From Clostridium amylolyticum (GTDB lineage Bacteria > Bacillota > Clostridia > Clostridiales > Clostridiaceae), in NCBI RefSeq assembly GCF_900142075.1, contig NZ_FQZO01000003.1:310001-374000 (forward strand): 64,000 nucleotides of DNA, in the 5' to 3' direction. The stretch's first letter is position 1. Each line of letters opens with the position of its first letter. The notes below the pieces were generated by a model. The model did no database searches and was not told the DNA's origin. It saw nothing but the letters and a program-made list of their open reading frames with translations. A program made the position numbers and the translations under genes. Shown here in pieces: positions 16,607 to 24,757 of the stretch.

Positions 16607-16936
16607 TTGAGAATTTAGAATTGAGAATTTAAAATGAAGGAGGAAACTCGCAGAGTTTCTTTAAATGTAGGTAGGGAAGAAGCTTCTGGGGAAGCTTCTT
16701 TTTTTCAGGGAAAGTTTTAGCTGATTTTAAAATATTAGAAAAATTTTGTGACCTAAAAAAATATAAGCACCACAAAGTTTATTATATCTTAAAAAAAACG
16801 TACATATTGCCGTATCTGAAAAAATATCAGTGTCCCCAAAGGCCTCAAGTCTTTGGACACCTCTACATGAATTCTTTGAAACTCAGCTAGGAGTTTCTTC
16901 CTCCATTCTTAACTCTAAATTCTCAATTCTCAATTA
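16605..16936. repeat. MITE-like element with ~58-bp imperfect terminal inverted repeats
   Basis: Left arm about 16605-16662 and right arm about 16879-16936 are imperfect reverse complements: each has TAATTGAGAATT-type sequence, then an AATGAAGGAGG / AATGGAGGAAG block, then GAAACTC...GAGTTTC. About 215 bp lie between, holding a terminator and a GTGTCC...GGACAC hairpin but no reading frame. The 482-bp gap between GH4 and pfkA is therefore this element plus the pfkA promoter. A shorter relative with the same ACTC-GAGT core lies at 45242. Confidence 0.75.
16677..16705 (+). terminator. Intrinsic terminator of the beta-glucoside operon
   Basis: AAGAAGCTTC-TGGG-GAAGCTTCTT followed by TTTTT. Ten-bp stem, four-base loop and T tail; it lies within the inverted-repeat element. 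Confidence 0.9.
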
Positions 16937-16985
16937 GTTAACATATCCTTAACTTTATAAGGTTATAATAAAGACATAGTAATTG

Positions 16986-17014
16986 TTGAAAAATTGTCGT
17001 ATTTTTTGTAAAAT
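16986..17014 (+). promoter_or_regulatory. Promoter of pfkA-pyk
   Basis: TTGAAA, 17-bp spacer, TAAAAT: a good sigma-A match. Predicted start near 17021 gives a leader of about 70 nt. Confidence 0.7.
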
Positions 17015-17089
17015 AAACTTAGCAACATATGTGGGTTAGTTTAAAGACATATGGGATAAAATTTGTCCCTGTATAGGAGGAAGTAGATT

Positions 17090-18052
17090 ATGATTAAAAA
17101 AATTGCTATTTTAACTAGTGGTGGAGATGCCCCGGGAATGAATGCTGCTATAAGAGCAGTGGTAAGGATGGCGGTGTATAATGGATTAGAAGTTATGGGA
17201 GTTAGAAGAGGCTTTGCTGGTCTTATTAACGGTGAGCTTTTTAGAATGGATAGACATAGTGTTTCGGACATAATTCAAAGAGGCGGAACTATGCTTAGAA
17301 CCGCAAGATGTGAAGAGTTTAAGAATGAAGAAGTAAGACAAAAAGCTGCAAACATACTTCAAGCTTATGGAATAGATGCTTTAGTAGTTATCGGTGGAGA
17401 TGGTTCCTTTACTGGTGCAAAACTATTGTCCAAACTTGGAGTAGCGGCAGTAGGTATACCTGGTACCATAGATAATGACCTATCCTATACAGACTATACC
17501 ATAGGTTTTGATACTGCTCTTAACACTGTTCACGATGCAATTAACAAACTTAGAGATACTTCCACTTCCCACGAAAGAGTAAGTGTTATAGAGGTTATGG
17601 GAAGACGATGTGGAGATATAGCACTTTATGCAGGATTAGCAGGAGGAGCTGAAGGGATTATAGTTCCAGAAAAGAATTTTGATAAAGAAGAGCTTATAAG
17701 AACTATATTAGATGGTAAAAATACTGGGAAAATGCATAATATTATAGTTCTAGCTGAAGGTGTAGGCGGAGCTAATGAACTTGCTAGCTTTATAGAAAAT
17801 ATATCAGGGTTAGAGACTAGGGCTACCATTCTTGGTCATATTCAAAGAGGTGGTTCACCTACAGTAAATGATATAGTACTTGCTTCTAGGTTAGGTGCAA
17901 AAGCAGTAGAGGTTCTTATGAAGGGTGAGACTGCAAGAGTAGTTGGTATAAGGGATAACCAAATAATAGATGAAGATATTGATGAAGCTCTTGCTAAAAA
18001 GAGAAACTTTGATGATAATCTATATGAAATAGCTAAAATTCTATCATTATAA
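17090..18052 (+). CDS. pfkA: ATP-dependent 6-phosphofructokinase
   Basis: 320 residues, typical bacterial PfkA. ATP-site LTSGGDAPGMNAAIRA at the start, GGDGSFTGA, catalytic PGTIDNDL and the C-terminal LGHIQRGGSP motif are intact. Phosphorylates fructose-6-phosphate, the committed step of glycolysis, and is normally allosterically controlled by PEP/ADP. AGGAGGAAG precedes the ATG. Pyruvate kinase follows after 96 bp in the usual clostridial pfkA-pyk order. Confidence 0.97.
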   Translation: MIKKIAILTSGGDAPGMNAAIRAVVRMAVYNGLEVMGVRRGFAGLINGELFRMDRHSVSDIIQRGGTMLRTARCEEFKNEEVRQKAANILQAYGIDALVVIGGDGSFTGAKLLSKLGVAAVGIPGTIDNDLSYTDYTIGFDTALNTVHDAINKLRDTSTSHERVSVIEVMGRRCGDIALYAGLAGGAEGIIVPEKNFDKEELIRTILDGKNTGKMHNIIVLAEGVGGANELASFIENISGLETRATILGHIQRGGSPTVNDIVLASRLGAKAVEVLMKGETARVVGIRDNQIIDEDIDEALAKKRNFDDNLYEIAKILSL

Positions 18053-18148
18053 TTAGTTTTCTGATAATATTAACTTAAAAGGATACATATTAATGAGAAT
18101 TAACTGAAATTTTAAAATGGGAAATTATAGCAAGGGAGTGTTGTATTA

Positions 18149-19567
18149 ATGAGAAATACAAAAATAGTATGTACCATAGGACCTGCCAGTGAGAAGGAAG
18201 AAACGTTATGTAAAATAATAGAAGCGGGTATGAGCGCTTCAAGACATAACTTTTCTCATGGAGATCATGAAGAGCACGCAGCGAGAATAAAGATGGTGAA
18301 AGAGCTATCCAAGAGATACAACAAGCATATTCCTATAATATTAGATACCAAAGGACCAGAAATAAGAACAGGAAAGTTTGAAGGGAACAAAGTAGAACTT
18401 ACCTCAGGTTCAGAATTTGTTATATATGCTGGTGAAGAAGTGTTAGGAGATGCAACAAAATGTTCTGTAACCTATTCAGGATTAGCTGAAGATGTGAAGG
18501 CTGGAGATAGAATCCTAATAGATGACGGCCTAGTAGGCTTAGAGGTTAAAAGGGTTGAAGGGAAAAAGATATATACTATAGTAAGTAACTCTGGTGTAGT
18601 GGGAACTCATAAAGGAGTAAATGTACCAGGAGTTTCTATAAAGCTTCCTGCTATGACCAGCAAAGATATTGATGATTTAAAATTTGGTTGTGAAATAGGA
18701 GTTAACATTATAGCAGCTTCTTTTATAAGAAAGGCAGAAGATGTTAAGGCTATAAGAGAAATTCTTAACTCAAATGGAGGAGAAAACATACACATTTTCT
18801 CAAAGATAGAAAACCAAGAAGGCGTAGACAACATAGATGAAATACTAGAAGCTTCAGATGGTATAATGGTGGCAAGAGGAGACCTAGGAGTGGAAATTCC
18901 TATAGAAAAGGTACCTTCAGTGCAAAAGATGATTATTGAGAAGTGTAATAGATTAGGAAAACCAGTTATCACTGCCACACAAATGTTAGATTCTATGATA
19001 AGAAACCCAAGACCAACAAGAGCTGAGGTTTCTGACGTAGCTAATGCTATATTAGATGGAACTGATGCTATAATGCTTAGCGGAGAAAGTGCTAACGGAA
19101 GCTGGCCAGTAGAATCAGTTAGAACTATGGCTACCATCGCTTCAGAAGCAGAGCAACATTTAACTTATGAATCTGCAACTTTAAAATTAGGCAAACGTGC
19201 TAAAACTATTGGTGGAGCTATAAGTAGATCTACTTGTAATGTAGCTATGGAACTAAATGCAGCAGCAATCATAACCTCTACTCAATCAGGATCTACAGCA
19301 AGAAGAGTTTCAAGATATAGGCCAGAGTGCCCAATAATTGCAGTTACTTTCCATGAGCATGTAGCAAAACAACTTGCTTTAGTTTGGGGAGTATACCCAA
19401 TGCTAGCAGAAAAAATTGAAACTACAGATGAAATGATCGCTCAAGCTACAGAGGTAGCAAAACAATCTGGTTTTGTTAAAAAGGGAGATACAGTGGTTCT
19501 AGCAGCAGGACTTCCTATAAATGAAATTGGTTCTACAAATATGCTTAAAGTTAGTATTGTAGAGTAG
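18149..19567 (+). CDS. pyk: Pyruvate kinase
   Basis: 472 residues, the clostridial length; it lacks the extra C-terminal PEP-utiliser-like domain of Bacillus enzymes. MRNTKIVCTIGPAS, RHNFSHGDHEEH, DTKGPEIRTGKF, the catalytic-lysine segment IFSKIENQEG and MVARGDLGVE are present. Transfers phosphate from PEP to ADP, the last step of glycolysis. Ribosome site AAGGGAGTG. Most likely an operon with pfkA. Confidence 0.97.
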   Translation: MRNTKIVCTIGPASEKEETLCKIIEAGMSASRHNFSHGDHEEHAARIKMVKELSKRYNKHIPIILDTKGPEIRTGKFEGNKVELTSGSEFVIYAGEEVLGDATKCSVTYSGLAEDVKAGDRILIDDGLVGLEVKRVEGKKIYTIVSNSGVVGTHKGVNVPGVSIKLPAMTSKDIDDLKFGCEIGVNIIAASFIRKAEDVKAIREILNSNGGENIHIFSKIENQEGVDNIDEILEASDGIMVARGDLGVEIPIEKVPSVQKMIIEKCNRLGKPVITATQMLDSMIRNPRPTRAEVSDVANAILDGTDAIMLSGESANGSWPVESVRTMATIASEAEQHLTYESATLKLGKRAKTIGGAISRSTCNVAMELNAAAIITSTQSGSTARRVSRYRPECPIIAVTFHEHVAKQLALVWGVYPMLAEKIETTDEMIAQATEVAKQSGFVKKGDTVVLAAGLPINEIGSTNMLKVSIVE

Positions 19568-19590
19568 TTTGAGTATCATATATAAAGTAT

Positions 19591-19616
19591 TTAAAGCCAC
19601 CTTAAGGTGGCTTTAA
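19591..19616. terminator. 26-bp perfect palindrome after pyk
   Basis: TTAAAGCCACCTT followed by its exact reverse complement. It can form a strong stem but is followed by AAAAG, not a T-run, so terminator function is likely rather than certain. Confidence 0.65.
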
Positions 19617-19732
19617 AAAGTTCACGAAAAGTTAACACATTAAAACTTTTTAATTTAATATAATTAAGTGTATATTCTTTTTTAAATTTGGACAAAATAG
19701 TAAGATGATTAAATGGCAACTGATTCTTTTAC

Positions 19733-19759
19733 TTAGCACCTAAGGGTGCTCTTTTTTTT
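19733..19759 (+). terminator. Second intrinsic terminator downstream of pyk
   Basis: AGCACC-TAAG-GGTGCT followed by CTTTTTTTT. It lies about 130 bp beyond the first hairpin. Either it backs up pyk termination or it ends a short transcript starting inside the 19620-19700 interval, where a TATAAT-like sequence occurs near 19665. Confidence 0.85.
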
Positions 19760-19869
19760 GCTGAAAATCTGCAAAAGTAAGGATTATTGAATATTATTTT
19801 AATATTATACTAAAAATATACTAATAATATTTTATTATCTTAAAATATTATAGTAAAAGTATTAGTGTT

Positions 19870-20036
19870 GTAGTTAATATTATTTTTTATCCGATAGCTA
19901 ACGCTCCTAATATTCTCCCTTCTTCAAAGTGGTGGGATAATGAGCGCTAAGCTCCTGGATAAGTTCTTCTAAGCTTCAGATGGAGTAAGTATTCCTTTTA
20001 AGTAAGTCCATCTGAAGTTTAGAATCACTTGATAAT
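19870..20036 (+). repeat. Structured intergenic element upstream of the DUF1540 gene
   Basis: The 483-bp gap between pyk and the DUF1540 gene has no ORF. From about 19870 it contains GATAGCTAACGCTCC, GAGCGCTAAGCTCCTGG and a long hairpin AAGCTTCAGATGGA / TCCATCTGAAGTTT whose loop holds GTATTCCTTTTAAGTAA, then AGAATCACTTGAT. The last two blocks recur at 7475-7520. It ends 15 bp before the DUF1540 start, so it lies in that gene's leader. Possible RNA element or non-autonomous mobile repeat. Confidence 0.55.
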
Positions 20037-20050
20037 TGTAGGAGGTAAAG

Positions 20051-20410
20051 ATGACAAGATTAAGTTGTAATGCTTCAAGTTGTATAAACTATACAGGTGG
20101 TTTTTGTGCAGCAGCTACTATACATGTAATTGGTGGTGATGCCAAAACTTCTAAGGAAACTCGCTGTAGTACCTTTGCAGAAAGAGGAGTGATGAATGCC
20201 TTTGCCGGAATGGCTAACACTAATATTTCCGGTGAACTTAGACAACTTATAACCATGGAGGAGTATGCTTTAACCCCTAATATACTATGTGAAGCTGAAA
20301 AATGCAGGTACAATATGAAGGGGAGATGTAGTGCCTCTAATATACAAATAATTGGTGAAAAGGCGGAAACAACAGAAGAAACTCAGTGTGAAACCTTCAG
20401 AGAAGTATAG
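20051..20410 (+). CDS. Tandem DUF1540 domain protein
   Basis: 119 residues containing two copies of the small Cys-rich DUF1540 motif: LSCNASSCINYTGGFCAA...TRCSTFAE and a second starting NILCEAEKCRYNMKGRCSAS. Each copy has the four-Cys pattern that suggests metal binding. The domain is common in spore-forming clostridia; its function is not established. AGGAGGT precedes the ATG. Confidence 0.88.
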   Translation: MTRLSCNASSCINYTGGFCAAATIHVIGGDAKTSKETRCSTFAERGVMNAFAGMANTNISGELRQLITMEEYALTPNILCEAEKCRYNMKGRCSASNIQIIGEKAETTEETQCETFREV

Positions 20411-20505
20411 TTAATCTTCTTTTCCTTGACTTTATAGAGTAATTAAAGGAAAATTGATGATGAATTATAGTTTATAGTTTTAAATTGAATTAAAAGGTGA
20501 TAATT

Positions 20506-21873
20506 TTGATAGAAAAAAACAAAGAATATGAATTAGACATAATTGCACAGGGTTATGAAGGGGAAGGCATTTCAAAAACTTCTGAAGGCTTCACTATTTT
20601 TATTCCTGAAGCTTTAAAAGGGGAAAAGGTAAGAGTCAAAATAGTAAAGAGTAAGAAGAGCTATGCTTATGGCAAGCTTATAGAAATACTTAAACCTTCT
20701 AAGAATAGAGAAATTCCAATTTGTCCTATATATAAAAGATGCGGAGGTTGCTCTCTGCAGCATACCTCCTATAATTCTCAGCTGGAATTTAAAACTGAGA
20801 GGGTTAAAGATTGCATGAGTAAAATAGCCAAAATAAATCCTGATATAGTTAAACCAGCCATAGGTATGAAAAATCCTTACAGATACAGGAATAAGGTTCA
20901 ATTACCAGTAGGAAGTAACAATGGTGAGCTTCAAATTGGCTTTTTTGCCCCAAGAAGCCATGACATCATAGACATGAAAAGCTGCTATATACAAGACGAA
21001 GTGGCAGATAAAGCAGTAGATATCATAAGAAAATGGATATTAAAGAATAACATAAAACCTTATATAGTGGATGGACAATACTCTCCTGAGGGTGTATTAA
21101 GGCACATAATGGTTAGAAAAGGCTTTAAGACCAATGAGGTGATGGTGGTATTAGTTACTACCACAGAAAAACTTCCTCATAAAGAAGAGCTTATTTTAGA
21201 ACTTGCTCAGAGCATTCCAGAAATAAAAAGCATTATGCTTAACATAAATACAAAACCTACCAATGTCATCCTTGGGGAAAAAAGCTTAGTGCTTTATGGA
21301 AAGGATCATATAAGTGATTATATAGGAAATTTTAAGTTTAATATATCTCCTTTATCCTTTTTTCAAGTAAACCCTGTACAAACAGAAATTTTATACGCTA
21401 AAGCCTTAGAATTTGCTGAGCTTACCGGCAATGAAACAGTATTTGATGCCTACTGCGGCACAGGCACCATATCCTTATTCCTGTCCCAAAAGGCAAAAAG
21501 GGTATATGGTGTAGAGATAGTGCCACAAGCCATAGAAAATGCTATACACAATGCTAAAGAAAATAACGTGAAAAATGCGGAATTTCATGTAGGTGAAGCA
21601 GAAAAAATAATCCCTGAAATGATAAGTCAAGGAATAAAAGCTGAAGTAGTGGTAGTAGACCCACCAAGAAAAGGCTGTGAAAAAGCGCTGTTAGAAGCCA
21701 TAGCTAAAATGTCCCCAGAAAGGATAGTATATGTTTCCTGCGATCCAAGCACCCTAGCTAGAGATTTAGCAATATTAGAAGAAATGAACTATGAAACTAA
21801 AGAAGTACAATCCGTGGACATGTTTCCTCAAACGGCACATATAGAAAACGTTGCTTTAATAACAAGAAAGTAG
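20506..21873 (+). CDS. rlmD: 23S rRNA (uracil-C5)-methyltransferase RlmD/RumA family
   Basis: About 455 residues. N-terminal TRAM domain, then a Cys cluster CPIYKRCGGCSLQH for a 4Fe-4S centre, an SAM-binding domain with DAYCGTGTISLFL, and the catalytic VDPPRKGCEKALL plus YVSCDPSTLARDL motifs. Methylates a specific uridine of 23S rRNA (1939 in E. coli) or its clostridial equivalent. The start is TTG 20506 with AAAGGTGA five bases upstream; a GTG at 20497 overlaps that site. Confidence 0.93.
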   Translation: MIEKNKEYELDIIAQGYEGEGISKTSEGFTIFIPEALKGEKVRVKIVKSKKSYAYGKLIEILKPSKNREIPICPIYKRCGGCSLQHTSYNSQLEFKTERVKDCMSKIAKINPDIVKPAIGMKNPYRYRNKVQLPVGSNNGELQIGFFAPRSHDIIDMKSCYIQDEVADKAVDIIRKWILKNNIKPYIVDGQYSPEGVLRHIMVRKGFKTNEVMVVLVTTTEKLPHKEELILELAQSIPEIKSIMLNINTKPTNVILGEKSLVLYGKDHISDYIGNFKFNISPLSFFQVNPVQTEILYAKALEFAELTGNETVFDAYCGTGTISLFLSQKAKRVYGVEIVPQAIENAIHNAKENNVKNAEFHVGEAEKIIPEMISQGIKAEVVVVDPPRKGCEKALLEAIAKMSPERIVYVSCDPSTLARDLAILEEMNYETKEVQSVDMFPQTAHIENVALITRK

Positions 21874-21884
21874 GGGATGTGGTA

Positions 21885-22079
21885 ATGACAGGAACAAAGA
21901 GGGGAAATATAAAGCCAGGCACAAAGGTAAGAGTTGTACAAAAGCAGGATCAGCCTACAGGCAAATTGACAGAAGGCATTGTCCTTAAAATCCTCACAAA
22001 TTCACCGAATCACCCCCATGGTATTAAGGTTATGCTTGAGGGTGGTGTCGTAGGGAGAATTAAGGAGATTATAGAATAA
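21885..22079 (+). CDS. ywbE: YwbE family protein
   Basis: 64 residues, full length. TGTKRGNIKPGTKVRVVQKQ opening, GKLTEGIVLKILTNSPNHPHGIK in the middle and GVVGRIKEI near the end match YwbE, a small KOW-like basic protein of unknown function in Firmicutes. It starts 11 bp after rlmD and is likely co-transcribed. The ATG at 21885 is preferred over GTG at 21879. Confidence 0.88.
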   Translation: MTGTKRGNIKPGTKVRVVQKQDQPTGKLTEGIVLKILTNSPNHPHGIKVMLEGGVVGRIKEIIE

Positions 22080-22155
22080 AAATTTATTGTTGTGGTCTAA
22101 GATAGAGTATAATGTATGCCTTAATTTGAGAAAAGTAACAACTGAGTTAATATAA

Positions 22156-22253
22156 AATTGTCCCCGTTAAATGGACAATAGAAAAATAAAAATCGGTCAT
22201 GGCATCAACCATGAATTTTGGTTGGCGTCATTTTCTATGCTTGAGCCTTTATA
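22156..22253 (+). other. Structured non-coding stretch upstream of a 38-codon ORF
   Basis: Holds ATTGTCC / GGACAAT (about 22156-22179) and an imperfect stem ATGGCATCAACC / GGTTGGCGTCAT (about 22199-22232). No protein reading frame. Possibly an RNA leader for the following small genes. Confidence 0.4.
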
Positions 22254-22338
22254 TTATTAAGTTTATACTAAATATAGAGAAAATTTATGAGTTATGAGGC
22301 TGGAACCTCTTTTAAATACAAATAAGGAGTGTGATATC

Positions 22339-22455
22339 ATGAATATTAATCTCATGGATAGAAAAATGCTTAAAATGCTCTGTGCAAAGTCTGTAGGTAT
22401 GGGTTTGGGCGACAATTTGCACAGAGATAGATATTTAGTCGCTTTTGATAAATAA
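22339..22455 (+). CDS. Short ORF (38 codons), unrecognised
   Basis: ATG at 22339 follows AATAAGGAGTG with ideal spacing and the frame runs 38 codons to TAA. The product is basic at the start (MNINLMDRKMLKMLCAKSV), then a Gly-rich turn. Within the coding sequence is a perfect 11-bp inverted repeat, CTCTGTGCAAA at 22378-22388 and TTTGCACAGAG at 22416-22426, so the transcript would fold strongly. It may be a real small protein, a leader peptide, or a structured RNA that merely contains an ORF. No family recognised. Confidence 0.45.
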   Translation: MNINLMDRKMLKMLCAKSVGMGLGDNLHRDRYLVAFDK

Positions 22456-22516
22456 ATTCATACATATACAGGCTTTGTTTCCTTAATTAAATAATAAATT
22501 TAAGGAAGTGAGCTTT

Positions 22517-22786
22517 GTGAAATATGTAAGAATTGATAGAATATTACCAGATGATTTAATTAAAGAAATTCAAAAATATATCCAAGGTGAATATGTATAC
22601 ATCCCTTCCCTTCCTGAAAAGAGAAAAAGATGGGGTGAAAAATCTAAAAGCCGAGATTATCTAAAAGCCAGAAATGCAAAGATACTAAACCAATATATAG
22701 GTGGGCAATCAATTAGCAACCTGGCTGAAGAATTCTTTCTTTCAGATAGTAGTATTAAGAAAATTGTATATAAAAAAGATAAGTAG
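22517..22786 (+). CDS. CD3324 family helix-turn-helix protein
   Basis: About 89 residues. ILPDDLIKEIQKYIQGEYVYIP at the start, WGEKSKSRDYL, and a C-terminal helix-turn-helix (SISNLAEEFFLSDSSIKKIVYK) match the CD3324 family of small Mor-like regulators common in clostridia. GTG at 22517 fits AAGGAAGTGA; a GTG at 22508 overlaps that site. Monocistronic with its own terminator. Confidence 0.8.
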   Translation: MKYVRIDRILPDDLIKEIQKYIQGEYVYIPSLPEKRKRWGEKSKSRDYLKARNAKILNQYIGGQSISNLAEEFFLSDSSIKKIVYKKDK

Positions 22787-22789
22787 GTT

Positions 22790-22826
22790 AAAGCTACCAC
22801 TCTTTCAATGTGTGGTAGCTTTTGTG
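22790..22826 (+). terminator. Terminator after CD3324-type gene
   Basis: AAAGCTACCAC / GTGGTAGCTTT, an 11-bp perfect stem followed by TTGTG. Tail is only modestly T-rich. Confidence 0.75.
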
Positions 22827-22963
22827 TAAAAGATGATATAGAAATGATTATTATCTTTCTTAAAAAATGTAGAAGCTTTAAAATGATATTGAACATAAAA
22901 TTCATTTAAAAAATGAATTTGTAATTCTTCTCGTAGATATTAGAACAAAAGGAGAGAATCAAA

Positions 22964-23377
22964 GTGAATAAAAAAATATCATTAATTCATTCTACAAATT
23001 TAGCTCCAGTAGATTATGCTTATGCTGGACGTATACCTTCAGGAATGGACTTATTATTTTTGGCGGGGGCATGTCCTATTAATAAAAATGGAGAAGTGCC
23101 CAGCTTGAGTGATTATGAGCTTCAGGCAAAACTTTGTGTAGAGAATTTGAAGGAAGCACTGAAGGACTGTGGGGCTACTTTGGAAGACGTAGTATATACT
23201 AGAGTTCTTGTAGCATCTCATAATCAGTCAGATTTGGTAACTGCATGGGAAACAATAAGAAAAGAATTTGGTAATCATGATGTTCCAAGCATCTTATTTG
23301 GAGTTACAGTATTAGGATATACAAATCAATTGGTGGAAATTGAAGCAGTAGCAGCAGTAGAAAACGATACAAAATAA
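22964..23377 (+). CDS. RidA/YjgF-YER057c family protein
   Basis: 137 residues with the RidA-fold signatures LAGACPINKNGEVPS, LEDVVYTRVLVAS and VEIEAVAAVEN. True RidA enamine/imine deaminases have an arginine in the PARxxV segment; here the position reads PSILFGVTVL, so that catalytic Arg is absent and the protein belongs to another Rid subgroup. The function is open. GTG start with AAAGGAGAG upstream. Stands alone. Confidence 0.83.
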   Translation: MNKKISLIHSTNLAPVDYAYAGRIPSGMDLLFLAGACPINKNGEVPSLSDYELQAKLCVENLKEALKDCGATLEDVVYTRVLVASHNQSDLVTAWETIRKEFGNHDVPSILFGVTVLGYTNQLVEIEAVAAVENDTK

Positions 23378-23817
23378 TTGAAGTATAGAGTTGAACTAAT
23401 TCGCATTACTCTTATTTAACATCATAATTATTAAATGGAAAAGTGGCTTACTTTTATTGGTAAGCCTAACTTTATGAGTAATATTATTTTTATTAGGTAA
23501 ATTTCACTACATCTTTTATATTGGAACTTGTCTATGGTCAGCACTCTACACACGCGGAGTGTGTGACTTTATTAGTGAAAGAATAGTGGGTAATAAAAAT
23601 TGAATATAGTTTAAGAATTGCTTAGTTAGATAATATGTAATATAATACAATTAATAATATATATAATTACACAATAAAATATTTTTGAACATAAAGGAAA
23701 AGGACAGAATAGATGATGCTATTTTGTTCTTTTTGCTTATTAAAAATAAGTAATAATACTTGATGTGCTATTGTCATATTAATATTATAAAATAAATTAA
23801 AAACGGAGGAAAATAAA
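23378..23817. other. 440-bp gap with hairpins, no gene seen
   Basis: Contains a GGCTTAC / GTAAGCC hairpin near 23443-23466, a CACAC / GTGTG hairpin near 23548-23566, and a terminator at 23699. Otherwise AT-rich with no ORF I can support. The isolated terminator suggests a short transcript or the remains of a lost gene. Confidence 0.5.
23699..23736 (+). terminator. Terminator-like hairpin before the orphan gene
   Basis: AAAGGACAGAATAG / CTATTTTGTTCTTT (one G-U pair and one mismatch), six-base loop, T-rich end. It is over 320 bp from the RidA-like stop, so its transcript is unclear. Confidence 0.65.
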
Positions 23818-24399
23818 ATGGCAAGAGTTTATGGAATAAAAAAAGGATTAGCCCAAAATAATGTTGATGACAAAACCACTAAAGAAATAATAGGCAACGG
23901 CAACCTCATCAATGTGATTGAGCGGATGGAAAACACACTGGACTCAGATACCCTGCATCAGATTTTGGATTCCAACGCATGTACCGGAGGTAAGGAATTT
24001 CTAAAACGATGTGAAAAAATCGGAAAGGAAATCGCGGATAAAACATTGAGTGAAAGGATAGCTCATGTTAACAGCATATCTTCCGACTCCGAAAAAATCA
24101 TCCTCAACGCTGACAACACATTATCAGTAAAATGGTCTTTTGATAACAATGGGAAATATAAATGCGTTTGTTCTGCCACCGTTATAACAGGCGTAAGGGT
24201 TTCAGAGCTTGCTTTAGAAAATAACAAGGCTGGCGATTGCGTCATGCCGCTGTCGTATTGTTACTGTTGCGCCGGGTCAGGCCGTCGCCACTTACAGTTA
24301 CAGCTTGGTGTTGAACTGAAAACAAAAGAAGTAATTTCTTCGCCGATAAACAGCAAAGGTGAAAAGCCATGCGAATTTATTTTTGAAATTGTGGGTTAG
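23818..24399 (+). CDS. Conserved-looking Cys-rich protein, possibly DUF6144; higher GC
   Basis: 193 residues. Visible features: an N-terminal helical region, a CTGGKEFLKRC pair of cysteines (about 55-65), and near the end a CYCCAGSGRRHLQLQLGVELK block followed by VISSPINSKGEKPCEF. The Cys/His arrangement suggests a metal or ligand site. I think it may be the DUF6144 family but cannot check. Codon use (GCG, CCG, CGG, GCC) and GC are clearly higher than in the neighbours, pointing to recent transfer. Excellent ribosome site ACGGAGGAAA. No co-transcribed partner. Confidence 0.75.
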   Translation: MARVYGIKKGLAQNNVDDKTTKEIIGNGNLINVIERMENTLDSDTLHQILDSNACTGGKEFLKRCEKIGKEIADKTLSERIAHVNSISSDSEKIILNADNTLSVKWSFDNNGKYKCVCSATVITGVRVSELALENNKAGDCVMPLSYCYCCAGSGRRHLQLQLGVELKTKEVISSPINSKGEKPCEFIFEIVG

Positions 24400-24611
24400 C
24401 CCCATGTTTTCAATGGATTAGGATAATTTTACAATGTAATCAGTTGTCACATTAGAAATAGTATAATAATGAAAAATTAAAAGCTAAAGATATATTTATA
24501 AGCCTAAAAAGAACTCAACGACTTATGGGTAAACTTTCTATAAAATCAATAGTATGTAGAAAATTCAGACCCTATTCATCAAAAAATAAGGTTGAAAACA
24601 GAGAGAATATA

Positions 24612-24732
24612 CGTACTCTCGAGCCATTTTGTAGTCTCTTTAGATGCAACAATACCATTTACAGAAATATCAGGTAGAATGATGGATTTTGAACACTCTC
24701 TAGCTGTATAATTTTCAATTTGGCAAAATCCA
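24612..24732 (-). pseudogene. Decayed gene fragment, second copy of a segment at 31365-31485
   Basis: Read on the minus strand, GGATTTTGCCAAATTGAAAA and the following ~115 bases align to 31365-31485 on the plus strand at roughly 80% identity by eye. One frame is shared: FCQIEN..AREC SK.IILP..VNG.VAS, then KWLES here and a stop (TGA) in place of the Trp in the other copy. No start or extended ORF remains. It lies directly downstream of the Nif3-like gene, same strand. Parent protein not recognised. The rest of the 358-bp gap (24400-24757) shows nothing else. Confidence 0.65.
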
Positions 24733-24757
24733 TCGTCTCCATGAGTGCAGAAGGGAA

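Noticed and set aside
19620..19732. Small RNA between the two pyk-distal hairpins
   Set aside because: A TATAAT-like box and terminator exist, but the -35 region is poor and no conserved structure is evident; left only as a note on the terminator.
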